The position numbers and the translations under genes are program-made. Below are positions 42,113 to 50,775 of a DNA stretch of 55,582 nt, one piece after another. Numbering within the stretch: position 1 is the stretch's first letter; each line of letters begins with the position of its first letter. Source of the DNA: Candidatus Obscuribacterium magneticum (GTDB lineage: Bacteria > Elusimicrobiota > Elusimicrobia > F11); assembly GCA_020523905.1 (NCBI GenBank), contig JAJAPZ010000014.1, positions 1-55,582 of the forward strand, given 5' to 3'. The notes below the pieces were generated by a model, which ran no database searches, was not told the DNA's origin, and was given only the letters and a program-made list of their open reading frames with translations.

Positions 42113-44727
42113 GCATGCGCTCTCTCAAAAGATTCCTTCTTGTTGGACTCCTTTTCGGTTTCGCCTGTCCGGCCTTGGGATTAGCGGCCGATCCGTACGT
42201 TCCCCATCAAGTTCTCGTTCGATTAAAAAGCACGCCTTCCGTTTCCCGCGAGGGAATGGCGGCGAGTGAGTTTGGCCGTCTCTCGGCCGACGTGCAATCC
42301 CTTCTTTCAACGGTCAAAGCCCTGCATGTCCGACCTTTACTCTTTGACACGCAACCAAGTGAAGTTCCCTTCCGGATTCGGGGGCAGGCAGCGAATCAAT
42401 ACCAATGGGCTCGTTTGCGGTCGGCGCTTGAAAGAACGGTTGTGGTGACGTTGGAGGAAGACGTGACGGTGGAGGAGGCAATCAAAAAGTTAAGGCGCGA
42501 TCCGCAGGTGGAGATTTGCGAACCCAATTATTTGCGGCGCCCCTCTCGCACAGCAAACGACACCTCTTATGCCCAGCTGTGGGCTCTCCAGAACACGGGT
42601 CAGGCGGGAAATCTGACGGATTATGATCCCGCCGCCGGGGTCGCTGGGCGTGACATCGACGCCGAAGCCGCCTGGGATACCGTGACGGGGAGCGCCACGG
42701 TGATTGTGGCCGTCGTCGACTCCGGAGCCGATCTGGACCATCCCGACTTGGCGGCCAATCTGATGAGCGGCCGTGATTTTGTTCTCAATAACAGTAATCC
42801 CAATGATGATTGTGCCGCGGCCAGCGGCCACGGAACCCATGTCGCCGGAATCATCGGGGCGGTGGGAAATAACGGGGCCGGCGTTACGGGTGTGGGCTGG
42901 AATGTCCGCCTCATGCCCCTTAAAGTGGCTGATGCCAGCCTGGGTTGTCTTTATCCGGATAGCGCGATTGCCGATGCCATCGATTATGCGGTCACAAACG
43001 GGGCGGACATCATCAATATGTCTTTTGGCGGCGATAACGACAATGCCGCCATGCGCACATCCATTGAAGCGGCGGTGGCGGCGGGTGTTGTGATGGTGGC
43101 GGCCGCCGGAAACGAAAGCACAAGCGCTTTGCGTTATCCCGCCGCCAATGCGGGTGTATTGGCCGTGGCGGCCACGGATCGGACGGACCGCGTGGCGCCT
43201 TTTTCCAACTACGGCTCGTATGTGGACTTGGCGGCACCGGGCGTGGCCATCTACTCCACCATTCCCGATAACACCTATATCTTCATGAACGGAACCTCGA
43301 TGGCCTCGCCCATGGTCGCGGGCGTGGCGGCGCTGGTTTTGTCCGAGTATCCCAGCCTCAGCGCATCCGAGATCACGACGCGGATCCTTCAATCGTGTGA
43401 AAATATCGATGCCTATAATCCCGCTTATGTGGGACAGATCGGAGCCGGTCGGGTCAATGCCGCCCGCGCCCTTCTTGGCATCACGTCGGTTTCTCCCGCG
43501 GCCGGCATCCGGGACAGCCCTGCGACTTTGACCCTGAACGGTGTTTCCTTCATGGATCCCATGCGCGTTCAGCTCACCCGCACCGGCGAGAATCCCGTCA
43601 CGGCGACAGGCGTCACCTGGGCCTCGCGAACCTCCCTCTCCTGCACGATGGATTTAACGGGAGCTGCGACGGGCTTGTGGAATGTCACGGTGAGCACGGA
43701 CCAGACGTCACAGTCCCTGGCCAACGCGTTCACCGTGGAATCGATTGTCCTCACCTCCATGGCGCCTTCCAGCGCGACGAATGTGGGGACGACCGGGATC
43801 GTGACGCTGACCGGGAACAATTTTGCCGATTCCATGACCATTCGCCTGGTGAAAACCGGAGAGACGGATATCATCGGCACGGGACTGACCCTTCAATCGG
43901 TGACGCAGGCCACGGTGACCTTCAATGTGGACGGCGTGGATGGAGGCCGATGGGATATCCTGATGACCAAGGGGACGGCGGAATACCGACTGTCGCGCTT
44001 TTTTCTCATCACGTCCGATGCGTTTCAGGTGTTTGGCGTCGATCCCGCCGCGGATTATACGTTGACAGTCAATGCGGCCCAAGGGGCCCAGTCGGTGACC
44101 TGGCCGCAAGGGACGCTTAATCAGGCGGCGGTCCTGGATTTGGACGGGAGTCCGATCTTGCCCAGTGTGGATGCCACCCGGGACCCTTATGTGGCCACGG
44201 GCATTGGGATGGAAATTCTGTCCACCCCATCAACCGTTGTCTTTAACAAAGCCTTCACGGTGACGTTGCCCTACCGATTGTCGGACCTGAGTGATCCGTA
44301 CAACGAACGCGCCCTGACCATGGCCCGGTATGACGCGACGACCGGCCGGTGGGGTCCCCTCCCCTCCATCATCGACACCCAAGTGAAGACGGTCTCTGCC
44401 GCCGTTGATCACTTGAGCTTTTTTGCCGTTCTGCAGCACGTTCCTTCCTTGGATCTTAAAAAGATCGTCGCCTTCCCCAATCCCTTCCGGTCCGATCGGG
44501 GTCATGCCCGCGTGGTATTTGATTTTCTAACGGCGGGATCCCGGGTCCGGATCTACGACATTTCCGGCCAGTCGATTTGCGACCTTCGCGACGACAATGA
44601 CGACGGCCAAATTATTTGGCTTGTGACGAACGACTCAGGAGGGAAGGTGGCGAGCGGCGTCTATTATTATTTGGTGACCGATCCCCAGGGGAATCGGGAA
44701 ACGGGACGCGTGGGGATCATCCGATGA
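42109..44727 (+). CDS. Secreted subtilisin-like serine protease (S8) with C-terminal sorting-like domain
   Basis: An 872-residue exported protease: signal peptide (SLKRFLLVGLLFGFACPALG), propeptide to about 150, then the S8 catalytic domain with D204 (VVDSGADLDHPDL), H241 (GHGTHVAG) and S397 (NGTSMASPMVAG). Two tandem IPT/TIG-like beta domains follow (about 465-640), then a beta region and a C-terminal domain with FPNPF, VRIYDISGQ and SGVYYYLVTDPQG, like FlgD/type IX sorting domains. It starts with an ATGA overlap at the hemD stop and ends with one at a PorV-type gene. ATG 42115 is an alternative start. Confidence 0.92.
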   Translation: MSMRSLKRFLLVGLLFGFACPALGLAADPYVPHQVLVRLKSTPSVSREGMAASEFGRLSADVQSLLSTVKALHVRPLLFDTQPSEVPFRIRGQAANQYQWARLRSALERTVVVTLEEDVTVEEAIKKLRRDPQVEICEPNYLRRPSRTANDTSYAQLWALQNTGQAGNLTDYDPAAGVAGRDIDAEAAWDTVTGSATVIVAVVDSGADLDHPDLAANLMSGRDFVLNNSNPNDDCAAASGHGTHVAGIIGAVGNNGAGVTGVGWNVRLMPLKVADASLGCLYPDSAIADAIDYAVTNGADIINMSFGGDNDNAAMRTSIEAAVAAGVVMVAAAGNESTSALRYPAANAGVLAVAATDRTDRVAPFSNYGSYVDLAAPGVAIYSTIPDNTYIFMNGTSMASPMVAGVAALVLSEYPSLSASEITTRILQSCENIDAYNPAYVGQIGAGRVNAARALLGITSVSPAAGIRDSPATLTLNGVSFMDPMRVQLTRTGENPVTATGVTWASRTSLSCTMDLTGAATGLWNVTVSTDQTSQSLANAFTVESIVLTSMAPSSATNVGTTGIVTLTGNNFADSMTIRLVKTGETDIIGTGLTLQSVTQATVTFNVDGVDGGRWDILMTKGTAEYRLSRFFLITSDAFQVFGVDPAADYTLTVNAAQGAQSVTWPQGTLNQAAVLDLDGSPILPSVDATRDPYVATGIGMEILSTPSTVVFNKAFTVTLPYRLSDLSDPYNERALTMARYDATTGRWGPLPSIIDTQVKTVSAAVDHLSFFAVLQHVPSLDLKKIVAFPNPFRSDRGHARVVFDFLTAGSRVRIYDISGQSICDLRDDNDDGQIIWLVTNDSGGKVASGVYYYLVTDPQGNRETGRVGIIR

Positions 44728-46097
44728 AAAGGATGTCGCTTCAAATGCCTCGTCATACCGGCGAAAGCCGGTATCCAAGTGACCACCGCGAGTCGTCATC
44801 CCGACGTAAGTCGGGATCCATGCCTTTAACATTATTCTGGATTCCGGCGTTCGCCGGAATGACGAGGGCCTGGATACCGGCTTGCGCCGGTATGACGACG
44901 TCAGGACGGCTCCGTTACGCTCGCCATGGCATTTCAGCTGCGCTCATTTCCCTTTTCTTGTTGGCGCCCCTCTATGCCTCCGATGTAGGCACCACGGGGG
45001 CTGCCTTTTTGAAGTTAGGTGTGGGGGCGCGGGGACTGGGCATGGGAGAGGCTTACACCGCAGCGGCCGCGGGGGCCGACGCTCTTTATTGGAATCCCGC
45101 CGCCCTCATTGAGACCGGACGCCCCGCCGTCATGTTGACCTACAACCCGATATTGGAAGACACGCAATACAACCAAGCCTCTTTGGCCATGCGGGCGAAG
45201 TGGTTCGCCCTGGGGCTGGGTTACAGCGGGCTGAGCAACAATGCGATGGCTTCTTATGACGACATGGGCAACAAGGGGGAAAGTTTTGACGCGACAGACC
45301 AGCTCGGCGCCCTTGGTTTTGCCATCGGCGGGAAAAATTTCAGTTTGGGTTTAAGTGGGAAGTACTGGCAATCACGCATCGACAAGATTTCGTACAGCGC
45401 CTTGGCGGGGGACGGCGGCCTGTTGTTTGTGAACCCCTTTTTTAAGCCGCTTCGACACGCCGTGGTGGTAAAGAATATCGGCGGGAAGGTCTCCTTCATA
45501 ACTCAGGAGGATCCTTTGCCCCTGCAAGCCACCTTTGGCAATGCGCTCTCTTTGGGGAAGCATTTGATCGTGACGGCCGATGGGTCCTCCCTCCGGGGAT
45601 CAGGGGGGGTTTTTTCCGGTGGCGTGGAGTGGAACGCCGTCGCCAAGGAAAGGCTGGGCCTCTCCCTCCGAGGGGGTTATACGACGAAACGAAACGAGAT
45701 CGATAAACTGTCAGGGGCGAGCTTTGGAGTGGGGTTTTTGTTGTCCGCGATCTCATTGGATTATGCCTGGATTCCTTACGGGGAATTGGGGGATACCCAT
45801 GCCGTGACCTTATTGTGGCGGATTCCCAAATGGGAAAAGAAGCCGAAGGCGGCGAGGTCGCCCTCGGAAAAGCACACGCTGCGGGAAACACTCGGAACGG
45901 AGGAATCGCTTAAAGAGGTCGTTATCACCTTGGACAGCGGGAAGAAAGTGAGGGGTGAGATTTTGAGGGAAACGCCGACACGCTACCTCATCAAGACGGG
46001 CGGCCTGACGATCAACGTTTACAAGGATTCCGTCATTCGCGTGGAGAAGGCGAAGGCCTCCCATAAAAAGAGTTTGGGGACGTTGGACCCGCCATGA
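44724..46097 (+). CDS. PorV/PorQ (UPF0164) family outer-membrane protein with repeat-encoded N-terminus
   Basis: A 457-residue protein from ATG 44724, overlapping the subtilase stop (ATGA). After a signal core (ISAALISLFLLAPLYAS) it has GAAFLKLGVGARGLGMGEAYTA and WNPAAL, then a beta-barrel. A soluble tail (about 400-457: VVITLDSGKKVRGEIL) resembles small beta domains that follow some barrels. Codons about 10-58 are made by two nested palindromic elements. The last ATG of the outer element (44892) would give a normal signal peptide, so either start is possible. Pairing with the upstream cargo suggests a dedicated secretion partner. Confidence 0.85.
   Translation: MKRMSLQMPRHTGESRYPSDHRESSSRRKSGSMPLTLFWIPAFAGMTRAWIPACAGMTTSGRLRYARHGISAALISLFLLAPLYASDVGTTGAAFLKLGVGARGLGMGEAYTAAAAGADALYWNPAALIETGRPAVMLTYNPILEDTQYNQASLAMRAKWFALGLGYSGLSNNAMASYDDMGNKGESFDATDQLGALGFAIGGKNFSLGLSGKYWQSRIDKISYSALAGDGGLLFVNPFFKPLRHAVVVKNIGGKVSFITQEDPLPLQATFGNALSLGKHLIVTADGSSLRGSGGVFSGGVEWNAVAKERLGLSLRGGYTTKRNEIDKLSGASFGVGFLLSAISLDYAWIPYGELGDTHAVTLLWRIPKWEKKPKAARSPSEKHTLRETLGTEESLKEVVITLDSGKKVRGEILRETPTRYLIKTGGLTINVYKDSVIRVEKAKASHKKSLGTLDPP
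44751..44897. repeat. Nested palindromic elements
   Basis: Outer arms CGTCATACCGGCGAAAGCCG (44751 on) and TGGATACCGGCTTGCGCCGG (44871 on) enclose a complete second element at 44794-44864 with arms CGTCATCCCGACGTAAGTCG and TTCCGGCGTTCGCCGGAATG. The whole array is in frame at the 5' end of the PorV-like gene. Confidence 0.92.
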
Positions 46098-46915
46098 CCA
46101 TTTCCTTATCGACTCTGTTTCAAACCGTGAAAGGATCCCTGTTGGCCGGCGGGCGCCACTTGCAACGGGGGTTGCAGGGGGGGCTCCGTGTCACCTACAA
46201 AACGCCGACGAGTCCCGTCACCCAGTTCGACCGCGCCATCGAAAAGGCCATCATGGATCTCATTCGGAAGCGGTTTCCCGATCACGTCTTTTTGGCGGAG
46301 GAATCCCACTATTCCAATGTGAAAAAGATGGCAAAGCGGTCCTCCTTGAATTACCGCTGGATCATCGACCCCCTGGATGGGACGATCAATTTTATTCACG
46401 GGGTGCCCCAGTCCGGCATTTCCGTCGCTGTGGAAAGGGCTGGCGTCGTGTGGGCGGGCGGCGTTTACGATCCCTTTCGTAAGGAACTCTTTCTGGCGGT
46501 CAAAGGCAAAGGAGCCACCCTGAACGGCCGTCCCATTCACGTCTCGAAAGAAAGAAAACTCGTGCGGTCGCTTCTGATTACAGGCTTCCCCTATGACCGG
46601 GAGAAATATGCGGATCTTTATCTTTCTCTGGTGAGGGCGGTCATGAAGCGGGGGATCGACATCCGGCGTTTCGGAGCGGCCGCCCAGGACATGGCGTGGG
46701 TGGCCTGCGGCCGGGCGGATGGCTTTTGGGAATACCGGCTCAATCCCTGGGATGTGGCGGCCGGCTATCTCCTGGTTCAAGAGGCCGGCGGCCGGGTGAG
46801 CGACTTTCATGGACGGCCCTACAATCTTGACGATCCCTTCGAAACGCTGGCCACCAACGGCCTGATCCACCCGTCTCTCGTGAGAATTTTTCGCCGCTTT
46901 TTAACCCGTTCTTAA
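46094..46915 (+). CDS. Inositol monophosphatase family protein
   Basis: A 273-residue magnesium-dependent phosphatase of the IMPase fold. It has FLAEES, the metal-binding DPLDGTINFIHG (D92, D95, G96, T97) and the C-terminal NPWDVAAGYLLVQEAGG. Members act on inositol phosphate, PAP, fructose bisphosphate or histidinol phosphate; the residues visible do not decide between them. It starts with an ATGA overlap at the PorV-like stop and is the last gene of the hemC operon. Confidence 0.9.
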   Translation: MTISLSTLFQTVKGSLLAGGRHLQRGLQGGLRVTYKTPTSPVTQFDRAIEKAIMDLIRKRFPDHVFLAEESHYSNVKKMAKRSSLNYRWIIDPLDGTINFIHGVPQSGISVAVERAGVVWAGGVYDPFRKELFLAVKGKGATLNGRPIHVSKERKLVRSLLITGFPYDREKYADLYLSLVRAVMKRGIDIRRFGAAAQDMAWVACGRADGFWEYRLNPWDVAAGYLLVQEAGGRVSDFHGRPYNLDDPFETLATNGLIHPSLVRIFRRFLTRS

Positions 46916-47032
46916 AGATTTCTTAATCCCCCCTGTTTTATACTTTGACTACCATCAGGCAAGCCGAGCTTATCGGCTGGCACCACGTGAACGGGGGTCA
47001 GATTAGGTTAGGGGTCTGGCCCCTGTCTTTTG

Positions 47033-47089
47033 AAGGGGTCAAGTCGCGACATGCGACAAAAAATGTCGCATGTCGCGACTTGACCCCTT
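47033..47089. repeat. Perfect 26-base-arm palindrome with A5 loop
   Basis: Left arm AAGGGGTCAAGTCGCGACAT... (47033-47058) and its exact inverted partner (47064-47089) enclose AAAAA. Just upstream, GGGGTC recurs at GGGGGTCAG and GGGGTCTGGCCCC. This is a different class from the other elements. It lies 12 bases after the ndk stop, between convergent genes. Confidence 0.93.
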
Positions 47090-47101
47090 CCCCTTCCTCG
47101 C

Positions 47102-47626
47102 TTACAGTTCGGAAACGGCGGGGATTCTTTCCCAGACGCGGGTGCCGTTAACAATCTTGGTGGGGAAAATGTCGCGGGTGATCTCATCCGGCTTGAACCA
47201 CAACTTTATTTCTCTTTCCGCTTCGGGGGGGGTCGCGGAGGCGTGAACGACGTTTTCCATGAGCCCGGTGGTCATGATCCGGCCAAACATGCCCCGGATC
47301 GTATTCGATTGGGCTTTTTCCGGATTTGTGTCGCCGCATAAATGGCGGATGGATTGGATGGCATTCTCCCCTTCGTAAACCAGCGCCAGAACCTTGTCGT
47401 GAGGAGCCCCGTGGATTTTTCCTGTGATATAGTCCATGAGTTGATTGTAAAAGGGTTTTCCATAATGTTGCGCGTAATGTTCCGCCGCCAGTTCAGGGGA
47501 CACTTTTGTTAAACGGGCTGCGATCAGATTGAGTTTTGCTTCTTCCAGCTTCGTGAGCACCCGTCCCATCAAGGACCGTTTGATCGCATCGGGCTTGATG
47601 AGAACCAGCGTGAATTGAATCGCCAT
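47102..47626 (-). CDS. ndk: Nucleoside diphosphate kinase (extended form)
   Basis: It transfers phosphate between nucleoside di- and triphosphates. The 174-residue protein has LVLIKPDAIKR at the start, TNPEKAQSNTIRGMFG and the catalytic-His motif NVVHAS (H128). The typical family length is 130-150, with N..HGSDS at the active site; here the Gly is Ala and the loops are longer, so it is a divergent form. It lies 12 bases downstream of the response regulator gene on the same strand. Confidence 0.87.
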   Translation of the reverse strand: MAIQFTLVLIKPDAIKRSLMGRVLTKLEEAKLNLIAARLTKVSPELAAEHYAQHYGKPFYNQLMDYITGKIHGAPHDKVLALVYEGENAIQSIRHLCGDTNPEKAQSNTIRGMFGRIMTTGLMENVVHASATPPEAEREIKLWFKPDEITRDIFPTKIVNGTRVWERIPAVSEL

Positions 47627-47638
47627 TCAGCAATAATA

Positions 47639-48946
47639 TCAGTTTGTCTTGGGGGTTTCGCCACCAAACTTCGGGGCGGGCGTGATTTTCCCTTCGTAAT
47701 TGTCGGGGATGGGGCCTTGGTAATAACGGTAGAAATTTTGCACGAGGGCCAGCTGTTCCGGTGTGGGGTGGGTTGCCTGGCTGGCCCGCAGCAGATCTTC
47801 CATCGAATAGGGGGACATTTCCACCAAAGGAAGTGGATCCAGCTTATTGAGGTAATCGGACACGTGAATGCTGACGAAATTCGTGACCGGTATCTTGAAG
47901 AGGGCGTTCACGCACGCGGGATCAAACTGCCCGCCGGCCTCCCTTTTCATGATGGCTAGGACGTCCCGGATAGACATGGCCGTGCGGTAGTGGCGCCGTG
48001 AGGTGATGGCGTCCAGCACGTCGGCCACACAAAGAACGCGGCCCAAGAGGGAAATTTCCTCCCCTTTGAGGCCGCGGGGGTAGCCTTTTCCATCGAAGCG
48101 TTCGTGGTGGCTCGAGGCGATGAGGGGAACGTCCGCCAGGGCGGCGCGGAAAGCGAATTTTGAGAGGAGCGAATAGGTTCCCTTCGCATGGCTTTGAATT
48201 TCCCTGTACTCTTCCGGCGTCAATGATCCTTCTTTACAGAGAATGTCCACTTCCAGTTCGATTTTCCCCAAGTCGTGCATGAGGCCGGCATAGCGGAGCT
48301 TCTCCAAGTCTTGGTTGCTGAAATTCATCGTTTTTCCGATTTCCTGAGCGTATTGCGTCATGCGGAAAGAATGGCTGTAGGTCAAAGGATCGCGTTGGTC
48401 GATCGCGATGGCCAAAACTTCCATGGTGGATTCGAAATTTTTCTTGAGTTCCTCATACAGGCTGATGGTGTGCCGGTGGGCGGCGGCCAGCTGTTCCGTC
48501 CGGGCTTTCACCTTTTCCTCCAGCATCGAGCTCCATTCGCGAAGGGCGGCGGCCATGGCCCGGTTTTCTTCCAGGAGCCTTTGGTGTTCAATGGCCTGGT
48601 TGAGGAGGCATTTGATCTGTTCGATGTTGATGGGTTTAAGGACGTAGGCCGATGCCCCGGAGTTAAGCGCTTGAATGGCGTAGTCGGATTCGGAATACCC
48701 CGTCATCATAATGACACTCATTTCTGGAAATTGGATTTTGAGCTCTTTGAGAACATCGATGCCTGTGATGTCGGGCATCTTGATGTCTAAGAGGGCGGCG
48801 GCGAATTCTTCCTCTTTGGCGGCGGAAAGGGCGGCTTGGCCGCAATCCACGCTTCTTAACGCGTATCCCGATTTTTTTAGGATGCCTTCCAAAGTCAATC
48901 GCTGGCCGTTGTTGTCATCGGCCAAAAGTATTTTATTGAGGGGCAT
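47639..48946 (-). CDS. Response regulator with HD-GYP output domain
   Basis: A 435-residue protein. The receiver domain (1-120) has the acidic pair D10, D11 (ILLADDN), acceptor ALLDIKMPD and VLKPINI. A coiled coil (about 125-170) leads to an HD-GYP domain with LMHDLGKIELE and SSHHERFDGKGYPRGL. It would hydrolyse cyclic di-GMP under control of phosphorylation. ATG 48946 has GGAGGAAAG upstream. It overlaps the 3' end of the histidine kinase gene by 14 bases, so the two form a cognate pair. Confidence 0.92.
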   Translation of the reverse strand: MPLNKILLADDNNGQRLTLEGILKKSGYALRSVDCGQAALSAAKEEEFAAALLDIKMPDITGIDVLKELKIQFPEMSVIMMTGYSESDYAIQALNSGASAYVLKPINIEQIKCLLNQAIEHQRLLEENRAMAAALREWSSMLEEKVKARTEQLAAAHRHTISLYEELKKNFESTMEVLAIAIDQRDPLTYSHSFRMTQYAQEIGKTMNFSNQDLEKLRYAGLMHDLGKIELEVDILCKEGSLTPEEYREIQSHAKGTYSLLSKFAFRAALADVPLIASSHHERFDGKGYPRGLKGEEISLLGRVLCVADVLDAITSRRHYRTAMSIRDVLAIMKREAGGQFDPACVNALFKIPVTNFVSIHVSDYLNKLDPLPLVEMSPYSMEDLLRASQATHPTPEQLALVQNFYRYYQGPIPDNYEGKITPAPKFGGETPKTN

Positions 48947-50666
48947 GGGGGCTTTCCTCCTTTTCGTCCGGGGGGTGCAAGGGGAGTTTAACCGTAAAGC
49001 AGGAACCCTTGCCCGGTTGGCTTGTGACCAGGATGGCACCGCCGTGTTTTTCCACAATGTTGTTGCTGATGGCTAACCCAAGCCCCGTTCCCCGCGCTTT
49101 CGTGGTAAAGAGGGGCTCGAAAATCTTTGGAAGATGCCAGGTTTCAATTCCCACCCCTGAGTCTTCAATCCCGACGGCAATCAGTTCTTCGCTTGGCTTT
49201 TCCTTGCCCGCCGATCCAACCTCATAGCGCGAGATGATTTTCAGCTTGCCGCCCTTGGGCATGGCTTGGATGGCGTTATTGGCGATGTTGCAAAAAACCT
49301 GGGTGAGCCGGTCCGGATCCACCCGGGCCGAGGGCAGGGTGGGATCCAGGTCAAATTGAAGCTCAACATTGTCCGGGATCTTGATGATGCTGGGCAGCTG
49401 TTCGAGAAGTTCGTTGACGATCGTTCTGCGGGGGACGATCTGGACGACGCGGGAGAAGTCCAGAAGTTCGCCGATAATCGTGACGGAGCTGTCCACTTCC
49501 CCTTCGGCCAGTTTGAGGATTTCCTTTAAATGGGGGTCGGATTCGAGGAGGGGATTGTTGGTGAGGGCGTCCCGAACGTAGTAAATGGCGTTTTTGATGG
49601 CGCCCAGCGGGTTTTTCAGCTCGTGGGCGACGCTGGCGGCGAGGCGGCCGATGCTCGAGAGCCGTTCGCTGCGGTTCAGTTGTTCCAGCAGGTCCTTCTC
49701 TTTGCGCTCCGAGGTTTTGAGGTCGGTGATGTCCCGGATCGCGCTTTGAATGGCGCGCCGGCCGCCGAAGGACAGGAGTTTCGATGAAATCAAAACAGAT
49801 CGGAGAGCGCCGTCTTTACGGACGATCGTGAATTCGTGATCGTCCACCTTTTCGGTCGTCTTAAGTTGCTTTAAATAATCGATGACAACCTGGTGGTCTG
49901 TGGAGGGCCTTAAATCAAACACGTTCATGTTTAACAGGTCTTCTCTCGTGTAACCGGTGAGTTCCTCCGCGGCGATGTTGGCGTCAAGATATTGGCCTGT
50001 GTCCGGATCGACGATGAGGAGGGGAACGCTTGAATATTCAAAGAGATTCTGGTAGCGGTTTTTTGTTTGGGAGAGCTGGTCGCAGACGTCCGCCAGTTCC
50101 CGGGCCATGTTGTCCTCCTCAAAAAGCCCGATCAATACGCTTTCGGCTTCGTCGGACCAGTCCCGGCTTCTTTTCCCGATGAATTGGCACCGCTCGTCGC
50201 CTTTGGCCACGCACTGTGTTTCCAGAAAATAGATGGTATGGTTGAAGTGGCCGCTGTAGAAACCGGTGAGGTAACCGGCCAGCATCCAGCATTGACTCGT
50301 TTTGGCCTTGACCGGGAAGAAACGTTTGACCTCCGTGGCTTCGCAGGAGTCCACGGTTTCAAGGGTGAATTCGCCGCGGGTCGGGTCGGGCGTGTATTTT
50401 TGGAGGGCGGCGATGCCGTGCAGGGAAGGATATGTCAGAAGGGGATTCATGGCGTCCGCCTGGCCGCAGGAAAATCCGAACCGGGCCCAAAGGCCTTGCG
50501 CCCGTGTTTCGCCGATGGTCCAGATCAATTCCCGGCGGAGCCGGCCGAAGGCCTCGGCATCCAGGAGGATCCCCTGGTGATCGAGCTTTTTTAGGACGTC
50601 GGAGGCCACTGTGATATCGACACCGTTAGTCAGGTCACCGTTTGTTGTGGCTGTTGCCAGTTTCAC
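48933..50666 (-). CDS. Sensor histidine kinase with XylR_N/V4R and PAS domains
   Basis: A 577-residue cytoplasmic kinase without membrane segments. Residues about 25-110 resemble XylR_N (ILLDAEAFGRLRRELIWTIG, ARFGFSCGQADA), and about 110-170 a V4R domain with the C...GDERCQF pair. A PAS domain follows (about 215-330), then HisKA with H348 (SVAHELKNPLG) and a HATPase domain (NNAIQAMPKGG, DSGVGIE, GTGLGLAISNNI). XylR_N/V4R modules bind small hydrophobic ligands in known regulators. It starts at GTG 50666 behind a strong GGAGGGGGGA site. Its partner is the overlapping HD-GYP response regulator. Confidence 0.9.
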   Translation of the reverse strand: MKLATATTNGDLTNGVDITVASDVLKKLDHQGILLDAEAFGRLRRELIWTIGETRAQGLWARFGFSCGQADAMNPLLTYPSLHGIAALQKYTPDPTRGEFTLETVDSCEATEVKRFFPVKAKTSQCWMLAGYLTGFYSGHFNHTIYFLETQCVAKGDERCQFIGKRSRDWSDEAESVLIGLFEEDNMARELADVCDQLSQTKNRYQNLFEYSSVPLLIVDPDTGQYLDANIAAEELTGYTREDLLNMNVFDLRPSTDHQVVIDYLKQLKTTEKVDDHEFTIVRKDGALRSVLISSKLLSFGGRRAIQSAIRDITDLKTSERKEKDLLEQLNRSERLSSIGRLAASVAHELKNPLGAIKNAIYYVRDALTNNPLLESDPHLKEILKLAEGEVDSSVTIIGELLDFSRVVQIVPRRTIVNELLEQLPSIIKIPDNVELQFDLDPTLPSARVDPDRLTQVFCNIANNAIQAMPKGGKLKIISRYEVGSAGKEKPSEELIAVGIEDSGVGIETWHLPKIFEPLFTTKARGTGLGLAISNNIVEKHGGAILVTSQPGKGSCFTVKLPLHPPDEKEESPHAPQ

Positions 50667-50710
50667 TCTCCCCCCTCCCTTTTCGTGCCGGTTTCTGTGC
50701 TCACCCGAAT

Positions 50711-50738
50711 CGTCATTCCGGCGAAAGCCGGTATGACG
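50711..50738. repeat. Minimal palindromic unit
   Basis: A single 28-base near-palindrome, CGTCATTCCGGCG-AA-AGCCGGTATGACG in halves, equal to one element arm closed on itself with a GAAA centre. It lies upstream of the histidine kinase gene and may be the founding or collapsed unit of the larger elements. Confidence 0.82.
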
Positions 50739-50775
50739 TTGCCTTCAGCGAGAACCTATGTAGTTAATCCTTCTT

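Noticed and set aside
42490..43392. Long antisense open frame inside the subtilase gene
   Set aside because: It lies opposite the catalytic domain; the His/Arg/Gly-rich translation is typical of antisense noise.
44751..44897. Clustered short repeats as a CRISPR array
   Set aside because: The units are inverted nested arms, not evenly spaced direct repeats, and no cas genes are present.
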